A stretch of 64,000 nucleotides of DNA, from positions 196,190 through 260,189 of the forward strand of contig UCKM01000005.1 of assembly GCA_900473175.1 (NCBI GenBank), read 5' to 3'. Source of the stretch: Hyphomicrobiales bacterium (GTDB lineage: Bacteria; Pseudomonadota; Alphaproteobacteria; Rhizobiales; Rhizobiaceae). Shown here one piece after another: positions 19,001-26,546 of this stretch. The notes beneath the pieces are model-generated. The model saw nothing but the letters and a program-made list of their open reading frames with translations, did no database searches and was not told the DNA's origin. Position 1 is the first letter of the stretch; every line of letters begins with the position of its first letter. The translations under genes were made by a program, and so were the position numbers.

Positions 19001-19199
19001 CATCTTCGGCGTGGTGCCGCTGATGATCGCAACAGGACCAGGCGCGGAGATGCGCCAGTCGCTGGGTACGGCGGTATTCTCCGGTATGCTCGGCGTCACC
19101 TTCTTCGGCCTCTTCCTGACGCCTGTCTTCTATGTAGCGCTGCGCTCTTTGCGACGCCGCAAACCAAAGCCTGTGGAAGCGCCGGCGCGGGGCTTTTAA
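16032..19199 (+). CDS. RND multidrug efflux permease (HAE1 family)
   Basis: This 1055-residue AcrB/MexB-type proton antiporter has the usual HAE1 length. The N-terminus (MRFAHFFVDRPIFASVLSIV) is typical. TM4 carries the proton-relay aspartates in GIVVDDAIVVVENVER. Two large periplasmic porter loops and 12 membrane segments are evident, and the C-terminal half repeats the fold. It forms an operon with the adaptor upstream. No TetR/AcrR repressor and no outer-membrane factor are adjacent; the TolC-like protein at 57-58.6 kb could serve as the exit duct. Confidence 0.95.
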   Translation: MRFAHFFVDRPIFASVLSIVLLIVGGIAYTQLPVAQYPEIAPPTIVVRTSYPGADAETIANTVATPIEQEINGVEDMLYMSSYSTADGSMALTITFKLGTDLDKAQVLVQNRVSIAEPRLPEEVRRLGITTTKSSPDLMMVVHVLSPNNRYDQLYVSNYARTRIRDVLLRLDGVGDLIIFGEREYSLRIWLDPQKLAAYSMTASDVVQSLRDQNVQVSGGSIGGPPSSGNNAFQYTVTTEGRFSDARQFRYVIVKASESGRLVQLQDVARIELGAKDYVTNSYLDGSPAVALGIFSRPGTNALAAAATIQATMKDLAKDFPAGLTYDIVYNPTEFISESINEVYKTILEAVILVALVVLVFLQSWRTAIIPIVAIPVSLIGTLALLLAFGFSLNMLTLFGLVLAIGIVVDDAIVVVENVERNLAAGMTPKQAAHVTMDEVGTAVIAISLVLIAVFVPTAFIPGISGQFYLQFAVTIAVATAISALNSLTLSPALAAIVLRPHEHAHSRNPLARFGRMLANGFNTGFDKMASGYSWVIRHLVGSAVGIVASLLVFAALLGATWYMATTVPRGFIPTMDQGYAIVVVQLPDGASLERTDAVIKKVSDIVKTVPGVKNAVAFAGFNGATFTNASNAGVVFTPFESFEDRLKQGLSANAIIGKLFGSLQSIQEAFIIAVPPPSIRGVGNSGGFKMQLLDRDSSDMRRVLGLAYQMMGEANKTPGLTGVFTTFSASSPQYFLEVDRDKARALNVPIPNIFETLSINLGTSYVNDFNAFGRVYQVRAQADRQYRVDRADILALKVRSATGALVPLGTLVEIRDTTGPSLVQRYNMYVSVPLQGNPAPGVSTGTALDKMEALAAKTLPPGTTFNWTELAFQERGTGNTAIFIFGLSVIFVFLALSAQYESWILPLAIILIVPLAVLAALIGVHLRGMDNNILTQIGLVVLIGLAAKNAILIVEFARQHEESGATPVEAAIEASRLRLRPILMTAFAFIFGVVPLMIATGPGAEMRQSLGTAVFSGMLGVTFFGLFLTPVFYVALRSLRRRKPKPVEAPARGF

Positions 19200-19236
19200 C
19201 GAATGAACTGCAGTCGCGTGAGACAAAGCGGAGTAC

Positions 19237-19692
19237 ATGATGATTATCCACGAGATGTCGAGGCAGGAAATCAAGGAACTGCTTACCCGGGCCAGCATTG
19301 GCCGGCTGGCCTGTGCCAAGGACAACCAGCCCTATGTCGTCCCGCTGCGTTTCGTCTATAATTCCGTATATCTCTATTCGTTCACCACGGTCGGGCGGAA
19401 AATCGAATGGATGCGCGAAAACCACAAGGTCTGCGTGGAATTCGACGAAATTGACGCCACGAACAGCTGGTACACGGTGTTGGTGACCGGGCGATTTGAG
19501 GAATTGACAAACGCGCCGGAACACGTGGCCGAGCGCAACCGGGCGCACGAACTCTTGAACAAGAAAGCCGAATGGTGGGAACCCGGCTTCGTCAAGACAA
19601 TCATCCGCGATGAGGAGCGGCCATTGGAACCTGTCTACTTCCGCATCGCCATTTCAGAAACGACAGGCCACAAGGCGGTCAAGACGGGTTGA
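19237..19692 (+). CDS. Pyridoxamine 5'-phosphate oxidase-family protein
   Basis: This 151-residue protein has a split-barrel flavin-binding fold: MSRQEIKELLTRASIGRLAC, then QPYVVPLRFVYNSVYLYSF and GRKIEWMRENHKVCVEFDEI. Such small proteins bind FMN, F420 or haem, and their substrates are usually unknown. It begins 37 bases after the efflux pump and may be read through from it, but no functional link is known. Confidence 0.85.
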   Translation: MMIIHEMSRQEIKELLTRASIGRLACAKDNQPYVVPLRFVYNSVYLYSFTTVGRKIEWMRENHKVCVEFDEIDATNSWYTVLVTGRFEELTNAPEHVAERNRAHELLNKKAEWWEPGFVKTIIRDEERPLEPVYFRIAISETTGHKAVKTG

Positions 19693-19820
19693 GGCTCGGT
19701 ATAACATCCACCGTATCGATATTGCACAGCTAGTAATCAGAGCGCCCGACGGGATAAGCCTTGATTTGCTAAACTCACTTCACTGAGTTAGGAGATTTTC
19801 TGCAATCCTGGGAGGGAAAT

Positions 19821-20675
19821 GTGGATACTATTGCCGGCTCTCACAAAACTTGGCTATTCGAAGGCTTTTGTCCGATTTGCCAATCACCTACTACGTTCCA
19901 AGCGTCCAATGAGTGGTTCAGAGATCACTTAGTATGTTACCAGTGCCCGGGAGGATCCGTGCCCCGCGAGCGGGCGCTAGCTCTCATTCTCAATGAGATC
20001 CGCCCAAACTGGAGAAACCTGGCCATTCATGAGTCTTCCCCTTCGCCAAGGGGTGTCTCCGCTGTCTTGTTGCGCGAGGCAAGAAGTTACCTGTCCTCAC
20101 AGTACTTTCCAAACGAACCCTTGGGCAGCTTGGTCGATGGTGTTCGAAATGAAAATCTGGAATCACAGACGTTTGAAAATGAATCGTTCGATATCGTGAT
20201 TACATTGGATGTCATGGAACACGTCTATCATCCAGACAAAGTGTTTTCCGAAATTTATCGGACCTTGAGATCCGGTGGCGTCTACATTTGCACATTCCCT
20301 GTGAGAAACTATCAAGTTAACGGGTGGGAACGCAGGTTTATCCAAAATGAAGATGGCAGCCGAAATCACATCAAAGACCCTGAAATCCATGGTAATCCGG
20401 TGAGTTCCGAGGGGAGTGTCGTAACCGTGGATTATGGATATGATCTGCACAAGGCAATCGCGGAATGGGCTCCGTTTGATATTCGGGTTAGTCGCTTCAA
20501 TGATGCCTATCACGGCATCATGGGAGACTATACCGAGGTTGTTGTTTGCCAAAAACGCGATCCACGGCCAATTCCAAAAGTTTTGGATTTTGATCCTCGA
20601 ACCCCTGTTCGCTCCTCGTTCGCATCACGCCTGTTCCACAGGTTAAGGCGAAAGCCGCAAGTGAAATATCGTTAA
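19821..20675 (+). CDS. SAM-dependent methyltransferase with N-terminal cysteine pairs
   Basis: This 284-residue protein has start GTG 19821, preceded by GGGAGGGA. Residues 17-20 and 39-42 hold two CxxC pairs (CPIC, CYQC) that could bind zinc. The class I methyltransferase core is recognisable by ESFDIVITLDVMEHVYHPDK and TLRSGGVYICTFP; the glycine-rich first motif is poorly conserved. Proteins of this type often occur in polysaccharide or secondary-metabolite clusters. Codon use is AT-richer than its neighbours, suggesting recent transfer, and it sits upstream of a tRNA gene. Confidence 0.8.
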   Translation: MDTIAGSHKTWLFEGFCPICQSPTTFQASNEWFRDHLVCYQCPGGSVPRERALALILNEIRPNWRNLAIHESSPSPRGVSAVLLREARSYLSSQYFPNEPLGSLVDGVRNENLESQTFENESFDIVITLDVMEHVYHPDKVFSEIYRTLRSGGVYICTFPVRNYQVNGWERRFIQNEDGSRNHIKDPEIHGNPVSSEGSVVTVDYGYDLHKAIAEWAPFDIRVSRFNDAYHGIMGDYTEVVVCQKRDPRPIPKVLDFDPRTPVRSSFASRLFHRLRRKPQVKYR

Positions 20676-20736
20676 TCGGAGCGAACCGTGATCCGCCATA
20701 TTATGCAGTAACAACAAAAACTTATGGAAAGTAACG

Positions 20737-20819
20737 TGGTGCGGATGGAGGGACTCGAACCCCCACGGTCTCCCGCCAGAACCTAAATCTGGTGCGTCTA
20801 CCAATTTCGCCACATCCGC
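20737..20819 (-). tRNA. tRNA-Leu (anticodon UAG)
   Basis: On the minus strand a 7-bp acceptor stem (GCGGATG/CATCCGC), D-arm, anticodon stem CCAGA/TCTGG with loop TTTAGGT (anticodon TAG), a short class II variable arm and T-arm GGGGGTTCGAGTCCC are all present. The CCA end is encoded. Class II architecture and anticodon agree on leucine. Confidence 0.96.
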
Positions 20820-20937
20820 AGATGGAGGCGTGACCGCACCCCAAGCGCCGGTCTCTATATCATCCAATTTCCGGGGGTCAAAGGGAAAAGGCGGATATCA
20901 AGCAGCAATATTTGTCATCACCAGTGATGCATTCTGG

Positions 20938-21513
20938 TCAGTAAACCGGCTCTTCATAAAGCAGCATGCCATTGTCCTTGAGGGCGCGAATCTGGGCGTC
21001 TCCCGCAGGTGAAACGGCGATCACGGCCTCGATCTTGCTTTCCCGCTGCTGATCCTCGATCGCCCGCCCCTGGCCCTCCGGCACATAATAGCGCTCGATC
21101 CCATAATTGACGCGAAGTTGCGGGTAGACCACCGCATTGGCAAATCCAGCCGTACGGCCGCGTAGCTGGACCTCCCCAGGCTGCAAATCATCGCGCTTCT
21201 GCCAGGATGCGCTGGAGAATATCCACGCGCCGTCGTCGCCCTGCTTTACCGTCACATAGATGTCGGCCAGGCGGTCTTCGCCGACAGGTGGCTTTCCGCT
21301 GACCTTGGCGGCTTCGATATTGGAAATGCCGTAGCCGAGCGTGACGTAATCGCCGCGCATAAGATCGTGCGGATCGACCGGTTCGGTCAGAAGCGTGATG
21401 TCGCTGCCATTGCGCAGGATCGAGGCGCGTTGCGCGACCATGGCATAGAGTGCACCTGATTGCAGCTGCGCCACCAGCGCACCGATCCAGAGAATACGAC
21501 GCTTGAAAATCAT
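20938..21513 (-). CDS. GDYXXLXY-domain membrane-anchored protein
   Basis: This 191-residue protein has one N-terminal membrane segment (RRILWIGALVAQLQSGALYAMV) and the family signature GDYVTLGY near residue 54. The rest is predicted extracytoplasmic. The gene overlaps the upstream DUF2157 gene by four bases. This pairing is common in proteobacteria, which implies a joint function at the membrane, but the function is unknown. Confidence 0.85.
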   Translation of the reverse strand: MIFKRRILWIGALVAQLQSGALYAMVAQRASILRNGSDITLLTEPVDPHDLMRGDYVTLGYGISNIEAAKVSGKPPVGEDRLADIYVTVKQGDDGAWIFSSASWQKRDDLQPGEVQLRGRTAGFANAVVYPQLRVNYGIERYYVPEGQGRAIEDQQRESKIEAVIAVSPAGDAQIRALKDNGMLLYEEPVY

Positions 21514-22640
21514 GCGGTTACCTCCTTTTTCGGATTCTTTTTCTGAAGGCGACGCTCCATTCGGATGACGAAGGCCGCAAGAAGCAATACGAGTATGCCT
21601 GCACTGAGGAAGAAACCGGCTGTACCGATCATGGTGCCGATGGTCTGGAAGGCCAGATAAAGGACCTCCAGCGAGAATACCGTATAGGCGACCCAGCGTA
21701 CCGTCAGATTGCGGTATCCGGAAAGAGCAAGCCCGGCAATCGAACAGCCCAATATGGCAAATCCGATAATGACCTGGTTGGTAACTCCTTCGCTGAACTC
21801 ATCGAACTGGAAAAAGATCAGTGCAAGGAGCAGCATCACGAAGCCGTAGGCGCCGATTGCTTCGCTCCAGCCCGTCACTTCCTGCACCAAGCGGGTACGA
21901 AGTGCATCGACAAGGAAAAGAGCAGCACCGAGGATCGCGGCCATCCACAAGATGCCGGGGTGGTCGAGATCGAAACGGACGACGAAGACATAGGTGATCA
22001 ACAGGATGGCAATCAGATGCCGTGCGGCCCTGCCCTTCGTGTACCAGACCAATCCGGCGCAGATGAGCGCCAGGATCGGAACCAACCACAGATAGCTCAA
22101 TCGCCCCGACGAAGCTGGTTCCAGCGAACAGAACAGATAGAACCCGGTAATCGCAGCGCTTGCCGAGACGAGCACGGGTGCACGCAAGAGCAACGCCGCG
22201 ACCATGGTGCCAGCAACCCATAGTAAGGCCGCATCCGATGCATCGCCAGAAAGATGATACATCTGGCCAACCAGCGCTATGCCGGCACCGAAGGTAAGCG
22301 CGGCCATCAGATAGAGCGCCTGGCTGAATACCTTGTCGCCGCGGCTCTCCCGCCAGGCGCCGCCGATATAGCCGATGAAAAGCGTTGCTGCGATCAGGCC
22401 GACCCTGACGAGGCGCGGCATGGCTTCCCAATTTGCGGCAACGAGCGAAACGATGGCAGCGCCGAGGAGGATTGCACCCAAGAGTGCAAGGATACCGCCG
22501 AGGCCGAAACCGGAGCCATTACTGTCGATGTCCTGGCGCAAGCGCTCCGCCGTTGCAGTGTCGATCAGTCCATCCCGCTGCCACCGCGCAATGTGTCTCT
22601 TCACGCCAAGGGAAATCGCCACGGGCCGCTCCTCAATCAC
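21510..22640 (-). CDS. DUF2157 integral membrane protein
   Basis: This 376-residue protein has a short soluble N-terminus (HIARWQRDGLIDTATAERLR), the conserved start of the DUF2157 family. About ten hydrophobic segments follow, ending in a basic tail (RRLQKKNPKK). It is the first gene of a two-gene operon with the GDYXXLXY protein. Function is unknown. Confidence 0.88.
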   Translation of the reverse strand: MIEERPVAISLGVKRHIARWQRDGLIDTATAERLRQDIDSNGSGFGLGGILALLGAILLGAAIVSLVAANWEAMPRLVRVGLIAATLFIGYIGGAWRESRGDKVFSQALYLMAALTFGAGIALVGQMYHLSGDASDAALLWVAGTMVAALLLRAPVLVSASAAITGFYLFCSLEPASSGRLSYLWLVPILALICAGLVWYTKGRAARHLIAILLITYVFVVRFDLDHPGILWMAAILGAALFLVDALRTRLVQEVTGWSEAIGAYGFVMLLLALIFFQFDEFSEGVTNQVIIGFAILGCSIAGLALSGYRNLTVRWVAYTVFSLEVLYLAFQTIGTMIGTAGFFLSAGILVLLLAAFVIRMERRLQKKNPKKEVTA

Positions 22641-22744
22641 TGACGTGTCTCAACTGACGGCAGTACCTGGCTGCAATTATGGCTCGATTCGGGCCATTAC
22701 CGCAAAGATACCGCTTGTGCGCCGCAACAATTAAGATCGATTAA

Positions 22745-22759
22745 TGTTGCAATGCAACA
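22745..22759. promoter_or_regulatory. 15-bp palindrome upstream of the DUF1127 gene
   Basis: TGTTGCA-A-TGCAACA is a perfect inverted repeat about 110 bases before the DUF1127 start and 100 bases from the divergent DUF2157 start. GCAACAATT also occurs twice here (near 22723 and 22754). It looks like a dimer operator; the binding protein is unknown. Confidence 0.4.
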
Positions 22760-22871
22760 ATTGCATAGCTGATCTGCAAACTTGGCTCTGCAACTTTTGA
22801 GGGTCATCACCTATCTTCAGTTCAACGATCAAGAGTGATCAACCGAACAACGAACCGAAATGGTGAATGAA

Positions 22872-23018
22872 ATGAACCTTATCCGCTCTTACAGCAACTG
22901 GCGCCGTTACCGTGACACGGTTTCCGAGCTGAACCGCCTGTCGACCCGCGAACTCAGCGACCTGGGCATTGCCCGCTCGGACATCCCGTTCGTCGCCAAG
23001 AAGTCGGCAGTCCGCTAA
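22872..23018 (+). CDS. DUF1127 (YjiS-like) small basic protein
   Basis: This 48-residue protein (MNLIRSYSNWRRYRDT..., then LSTRELSDLGIARSDI and the end KKSAVR) has the Arg-rich helix and RELxDLGIxRxxI motif of DUF1127. Start ATG 22872 fits the family and has GGTGA five bases upstream; ATG 22860 would add four residues. In Rhodobacter sphaeroides, the DUF1127 protein CcaF1 binds RNA and its gene is co-transcribed with CcsR sRNAs. The hairpins that follow here have the same motif. Confidence 0.93.
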   Translation: MNLIRSYSNWRRYRDTVSELNRLSTRELSDLGIARSDIPFVAKKSAVR

Positions 23019-23031
23019 TCAGAATATCGCC

Positions 23032-23145
23032 GGGGCTCATCCTCCTCCCGGAGCCTCCGCGATCAAAGACCGGCACTCCTCCTCCCAGCCGGTCTTTATC
23101 AAACGACACCCACCGCACCTCCTCCCGCGGTGGGTGTTGTTGTTT
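23032..23145 (+). ncRNA. Cuckoo/CcsR-type sRNA array with three CCUCCUCCC hairpins
   Basis: Fourteen bases after the DUF1127 stop come three stem-loops, each with CCTCCTCCC in its loop. Hairpin 1 is GGCTC/GAGCC (23034-23055). Hairpin 2 has a 10-bp stem AAAGACCGGC/GCCGGTCTTT (23065-23097). Hairpin 3 has an 11-bp stem ACACCCACCGC/GCGGTGGGTGT (23106-23137) followed by a T-rich tail that makes it a terminator. The anti-Shine-Dalgarno loops, the hairpin spacing and the upstream DUF1127 gene match the described cuckoo RNA/CcsR arrangement. Processing from the mRNA is expected from known cases, not shown here. Confidence 0.85.
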
Positions 23146-23157
23146 TCAGGCACCGCG

Positions 23158-23733
23158 CTATCGAACGCCGCCGTAGCCTCGTCCCTTCCATTCCGCCAAA
23201 CGCATGACATCCGGTGGGCCGCCTGCCGGCTCATACCAGGAATCGACCGCCCACAATGTGCCCGAACCGTCCTTCAACACTGCGGTGAAGTGCGGATAAC
23301 GGCCATCGATGAAGCTTCCGCGCGAATCGCGCCGGGCGACCGTATGAAATCGCAAAAGGCCTTCATCCTGCAGATAGCGCAGGAAATGGTCGGTATTGGT
23401 CGATTCATCGATGCAGTCCATCTGTCCCCTTTCGCGCCCCTTGCCAAATTCCATCTTCGGCCGGTCGGCTACGCCGATCACCTCGGTGCTGCGGCGCTCG
23501 AAGACCTGGACGGCGCGGCGCACCGCTGCACGTTCGGCTTCAGCGGACGTGTTGCCGCTTGCCATGATCGAGGCGATTTGGGCACGGTTGGCCGCCGTCA
23601 AGGTCACCGACGTCCGATAGGTACAGCCATAGCCGTGACAGACGCCGAACGTTTGCGCCAGCGCCATTGACGCTGTGCTGTACACGATGGCGCAAAGGAG
23701 GAGCGGCAGGGTGATCGATCTCGGTGCGGACAT
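23158..23733 (-). CDS. Conserved exported protein of unknown function
   Basis: This 191-residue protein has a signal peptide (LPLLLCAIVYSTASMALAQ). The mature part holds GVCHGYGC, MDCIDESTNTDHFLRYL and a C-terminal GTLWAVDSWYEPAG region. I do not recognise a characterised family. It converges on the sRNA terminator 13 bases away. Confidence 0.75.
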   Translation of the reverse strand: MSAPRSITLPLLLCAIVYSTASMALAQTFGVCHGYGCTYRTSVTLTAANRAQIASIMASGNTSAEAERAAVRRAVQVFERRSTEVIGVADRPKMEFGKGRERGQMDCIDESTNTDHFLRYLQDEGLLRFHTVARRDSRGSFIDGRYPHFTAVLKDGSGTLWAVDSWYEPAGGPPDVMRLAEWKGRGYGGVR

Positions 23734-23872
23734 GGGGCAACCCTAACAACCCTGGCGGGTGAAGCCTACTGGATTCGGAATTTATGGTTGCTGTTATGCG
23801 TTGATGGGTAGAAACGCCCTGCGCCCGGACCTACATGGTAAGTCCCACCTGTGATGCTCCGGGAGCACAATC

Positions 23873-24819
23873 ATGCAAAAACGTCGCCTTGGCCGTACCG
23901 GCCTCTCCATCGCACCTCTGGTTCTTGGCGGAAATGTCTTCGGCTGGACGGCCGACAAGCGGACATCATTCGATCTCCTTGACCGCTTCGTCGATGCCGG
24001 ATTCAATGCCATCGACACGGCGGATGCCTATTCGCGCTGGGTTCCCGGCAATGAGGGGGGCGAATCGGAAACGATCATCGGCGAATGGATGCAATCGCGT
24101 AGGGCACGCGACAAGGTTACGATCATCACCAAAGTCGGCTCCGACATGGGCCAGGGCAAGAAGGACCTTTCGGCGCCCTACATCGCCAAGGCGGCGGAAG
24201 CCTCCTTGAGGCGGCTGCAGATCGATGCGATCGACCTTTACCTGTCGCACTGGCCTGACCCAGATACACCCTATGAGGAGACGCTGGGCGCCCATGAAAA
24301 ACTGCTGAAGGCAGGCAAGGTCAAAGCGATCGGGGCGTCCAACCTCGACGCTACACAATTGCGCGAAGCACTCGATGTGGCGAAGGCCAGGAACCTGCCC
24401 CGCTATGACGTGCTGCAACCTGAATATAATCTCTACGACCGCAAGAGCTATGATGGTGAGCTAGGCGATCGTGCGTGGCCGAAGATATTGGCGTCATCAC
24501 CTATTTCAGCCTCGCCCGGGGGTTTCTTTCCGGCAAGTATCGCAGCGAGGCCGACCTCGGCAAGAGCGCGCGCGGCGGCGGGATCAAGGACTACCTCAAT
24601 GCGCGCGGATATCGCATCCTGGCCGCACTCGACGAGATATCCGGGAAACACAAGGCGAAACAGGCGGAGGTTGCGCTCGCATGGATCATCCACCGCGAAG
24701 GCGTGACAGCCCCGATTGCAAGCGCGACATCGCTGGAACAGATGGAAAGCCTCATCAAGGCCGCGTCACTCGCCCTCAACAAGGACGATATGGCCGAACT
24801 CGACCAAGCCAGCGCCTGA
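23873..24819 (+). pseudogene. Aldo/keto reductase gene with a single-base frameshift
   Basis: The first frame encodes a normal AKR N-terminus (RRLGRTGLSIAPLVLGG, GFNAIDTADAYSRW, the YLSHWPDPDTP segment) up to about Arg at 24470. The rest of the enzyme ([20 protein letters not shown] to the end near 24819) is in the next frame. Adding one T after 24472 restores a continuous protein of about 315 residues reading GDRCVAEDIG. The catalytic Asp and Tyr (DTADAYS) are intact. This may be a real recent inactivation or a sequencing error. Confidence 0.85.
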
Positions 24820-24840
24820 GCCAATCCGAAGTATATGAAG

Positions 24841-24865
24841 GCCGCTGCAACTGCATTGCAGCGGC
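24841..24865 (+). other. Perfect 10-bp hairpin before trmFO
   Basis: GCCGCTGCAA/TTGCAGCGGC with a five-base loop lies between the reductase and trmFO, 25 bases before the trmFO start. There is no T-run, so it may be a weak terminator or 5' UTR structure. Confidence 0.5.
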
Positions 24866-24890
24866 TCGCCAAAGAGTTTATTGGGAGCGC

Positions 24891-26300
24891 ATGTCGATCA
24901 TACCTGTACATATCATTGGCGGCGGCCTCGCCGGTTCCGAAGCATCGTGGCAGCTCGCGCAGGCGGGTATACCCGTCATCCTGCATGAGATGCGACCGGT
25001 TCGCGGCACCGACGCGCACAAGACCGAGGGTCTGGCGGAGCTCGTCTGTTCCAACTCATTCCGCTCGGACGATGCGCAGACGAACGCCGTCGGTGTTCTG
25101 CATGCCGAAATGCGGCTCGCCAATTCGCTGATCATGGCGTGTGCCGACGCGCACCAGGTTCCGGCCGGCAGCGCTCTTGCCGTTGACCGCGATGGTTTTT
25201 CCGATTCCGTAACGGTCGCGCTTGAAGCCCATCCGCTTGTCACGATCGAGCGCGAGGAGATCACCGGCCTGCCCCCGGCAGAATGGGATAAGGCTATCAT
25301 CGCCACGGGGCCATTGACCGCGCCATCGCTGGCCGAGGCAATACGCAAGGAAACGAGCGCTGACGCCCTCGCCTTCTTCGACGCCATCGCGCCGATCGTT
25401 CATTTCGATTCCATCGACATGAACGTGTGCTGGTTTCAGTCGCGTTACGACAAGGTAGGCCCCGGCGGCACCGGCAAGGACTACATCAACTGCCCGATGA
25501 CGAAGGAACAATATGAAGCCTTTGTCCAGGCGTTGATCGCTGGCGACAAGACGGAATTCAAGGAGTGGGAGGGCACACCCTATTTCGATGGCTGCCTCCC
25601 GATCGAGGTTATGGCGGAGCGCGGACCGGAGACCCTGCGACATGGTCCGATGAAGCCTATGGGGCTTACCAACGCGCACAACCCGACAGTCAAGGCTTAT
25701 GCGGTCGTCCAGCTGCGGCAGGACAACGCGCTCGGCACGCTCTACAACATGGTCGGTTTCCAGACCAAGCTTAAATACGGCGCACAGACCGATATCTTCC
25801 GGATGATTCCGGGGCTTGAGAATGCCGAATTTGCACGGCTGGGTGGCCTGCACCGCAACACCTATCTGAACTCCCCGATCCTGCTTGATCCTACATTGCA
25901 GCTGAAGAGCCGTCCTGGTTTGCGTTTTGCCGGCCAGATAACCGGCTGCGAGGGCTATGTGGAATCGGCGGCGATCGGCCTGCTTGCCGGGCGCTTTGCC
26001 GCTGCGGAACGTCTTGGTCAGACTCTGACACCGCCTCCGGCGACAACGGCGTTTGGCGCGCTGCTCGGGCATATCACCGGTGGTCATATCGTCACCGATG
26101 AAGAGCCGGGTAAGCGGTCGTTCCAGCCGATGAACGTCAATTATGGCTTGTTTCCGCCAATTGAAACGCCAAAGTCCGAGGGCAAGCGACTGCGCGGCAA
26201 GGAAAAGTCAAACGCCAAGAAACGTGCCATGAGCGCCCGAGCACTTGCCGATTGCCGCTCGTGGCTGGGCCTGCCTGCATTGGCAGAGGCCGCCGAGTAA
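24891..26300 (+). CDS. trmFO: tRNA (uracil-54-C5)-methyltransferase, folate-dependent
   Basis: This 469-residue flavoenzyme makes ribothymidine at position 54 of tRNA, using methylenetetrahydrofolate and FADH2. The start ATG 24891 has GGGAG upstream and is the only one giving the conserved N-terminus: the FAD-binding glycine motif [18 protein letters not shown] followed by [21 protein letters not shown], the CP segment of [14 protein letters not shown] and [15 protein letters not shown] are family hallmarks. The frame remains open upstream, but that extension is AKR sequence in another frame. Confidence 0.96.
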   Translation: MSIIPVHIIGGGLAGSEASWQLAQAGIPVILHEMRPVRGTDAHKTEGLAELVCSNSFRSDDAQTNAVGVLHAEMRLANSLIMACADAHQVPAGSALAVDRDGFSDSVTVALEAHPLVTIEREEITGLPPAEWDKAIIATGPLTAPSLAEAIRKETSADALAFFDAIAPIVHFDSIDMNVCWFQSRYDKVGPGGTGKDYINCPMTKEQYEAFVQALIAGDKTEFKEWEGTPYFDGCLPIEVMAERGPETLRHGPMKPMGLTNAHNPTVKAYAVVQLRQDNALGTLYNMVGFQTKLKYGAQTDIFRMIPGLENAEFARLGGLHRNTYLNSPILLDPTLQLKSRPGLRFAGQITGCEGYVESAAIGLLAGRFAAAERLGQTLTPPPATTAFGALLGHITGGHIVTDEEPGKRSFQPMNVNYGLFPPIETPKSEGKRLRGKEKSNAKKRAMSARALADCRSWLGLPALAEAAE

Positions 26301-26328
26301 TCTGTCGTACGTGAGTCGGTGGTGTGGT

Positions 26329-26526
26329 GCGTGGTTCGAGAGGCTCAGCATGAAGGGAGGTAGGCTCGTTTCAGAAAGCCAAAAATGAAAGCTTCCCGCC
26401 GCTGCCGTCCGACGTGCAGTCGCCTCCGCTGAGGGACGTTGGTGAAATGCGGAGAGCCAGAGTAGACACTTTGACTATGTCGACGCGAGCTACAGCTTCC
26501 CTCATGGTGAGCCTGTTGAACCACGC
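26329..26526. repeat. Degenerate foldback element related to the one at 11.7 kb
   Basis: The left arm (26329-26360, starting GCGTGGTTCGAGAGGCTCA) is matched by the reverse complement of 26496-26526 (GCGTGGTTCAACAGGCTCA). The arms enclose ~135 bases. The shared GCGTGGTTC...AGGCT ends tie it to 11709-11979. It sits between the convergent trmFO and squalene/phytoene-synthase-like genes and has no coding capacity. Confidence 0.7.
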
Positions 26527-26546
26527 GCAATGTTTGCTCTGAATGA

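Noticed and set aside
22781-22814. Heat-shock (RpoH-like) promoter before DUF1127
   Set aside because: CTTGG and CTAT are present, but the spacing is too long for a confident call.
24471-24890. N-terminal extension of trmFO
   Set aside because: It overlaps the aldo/keto reductase in another frame, and the conserved TrmFO start with its own ribosome site is at 24891.
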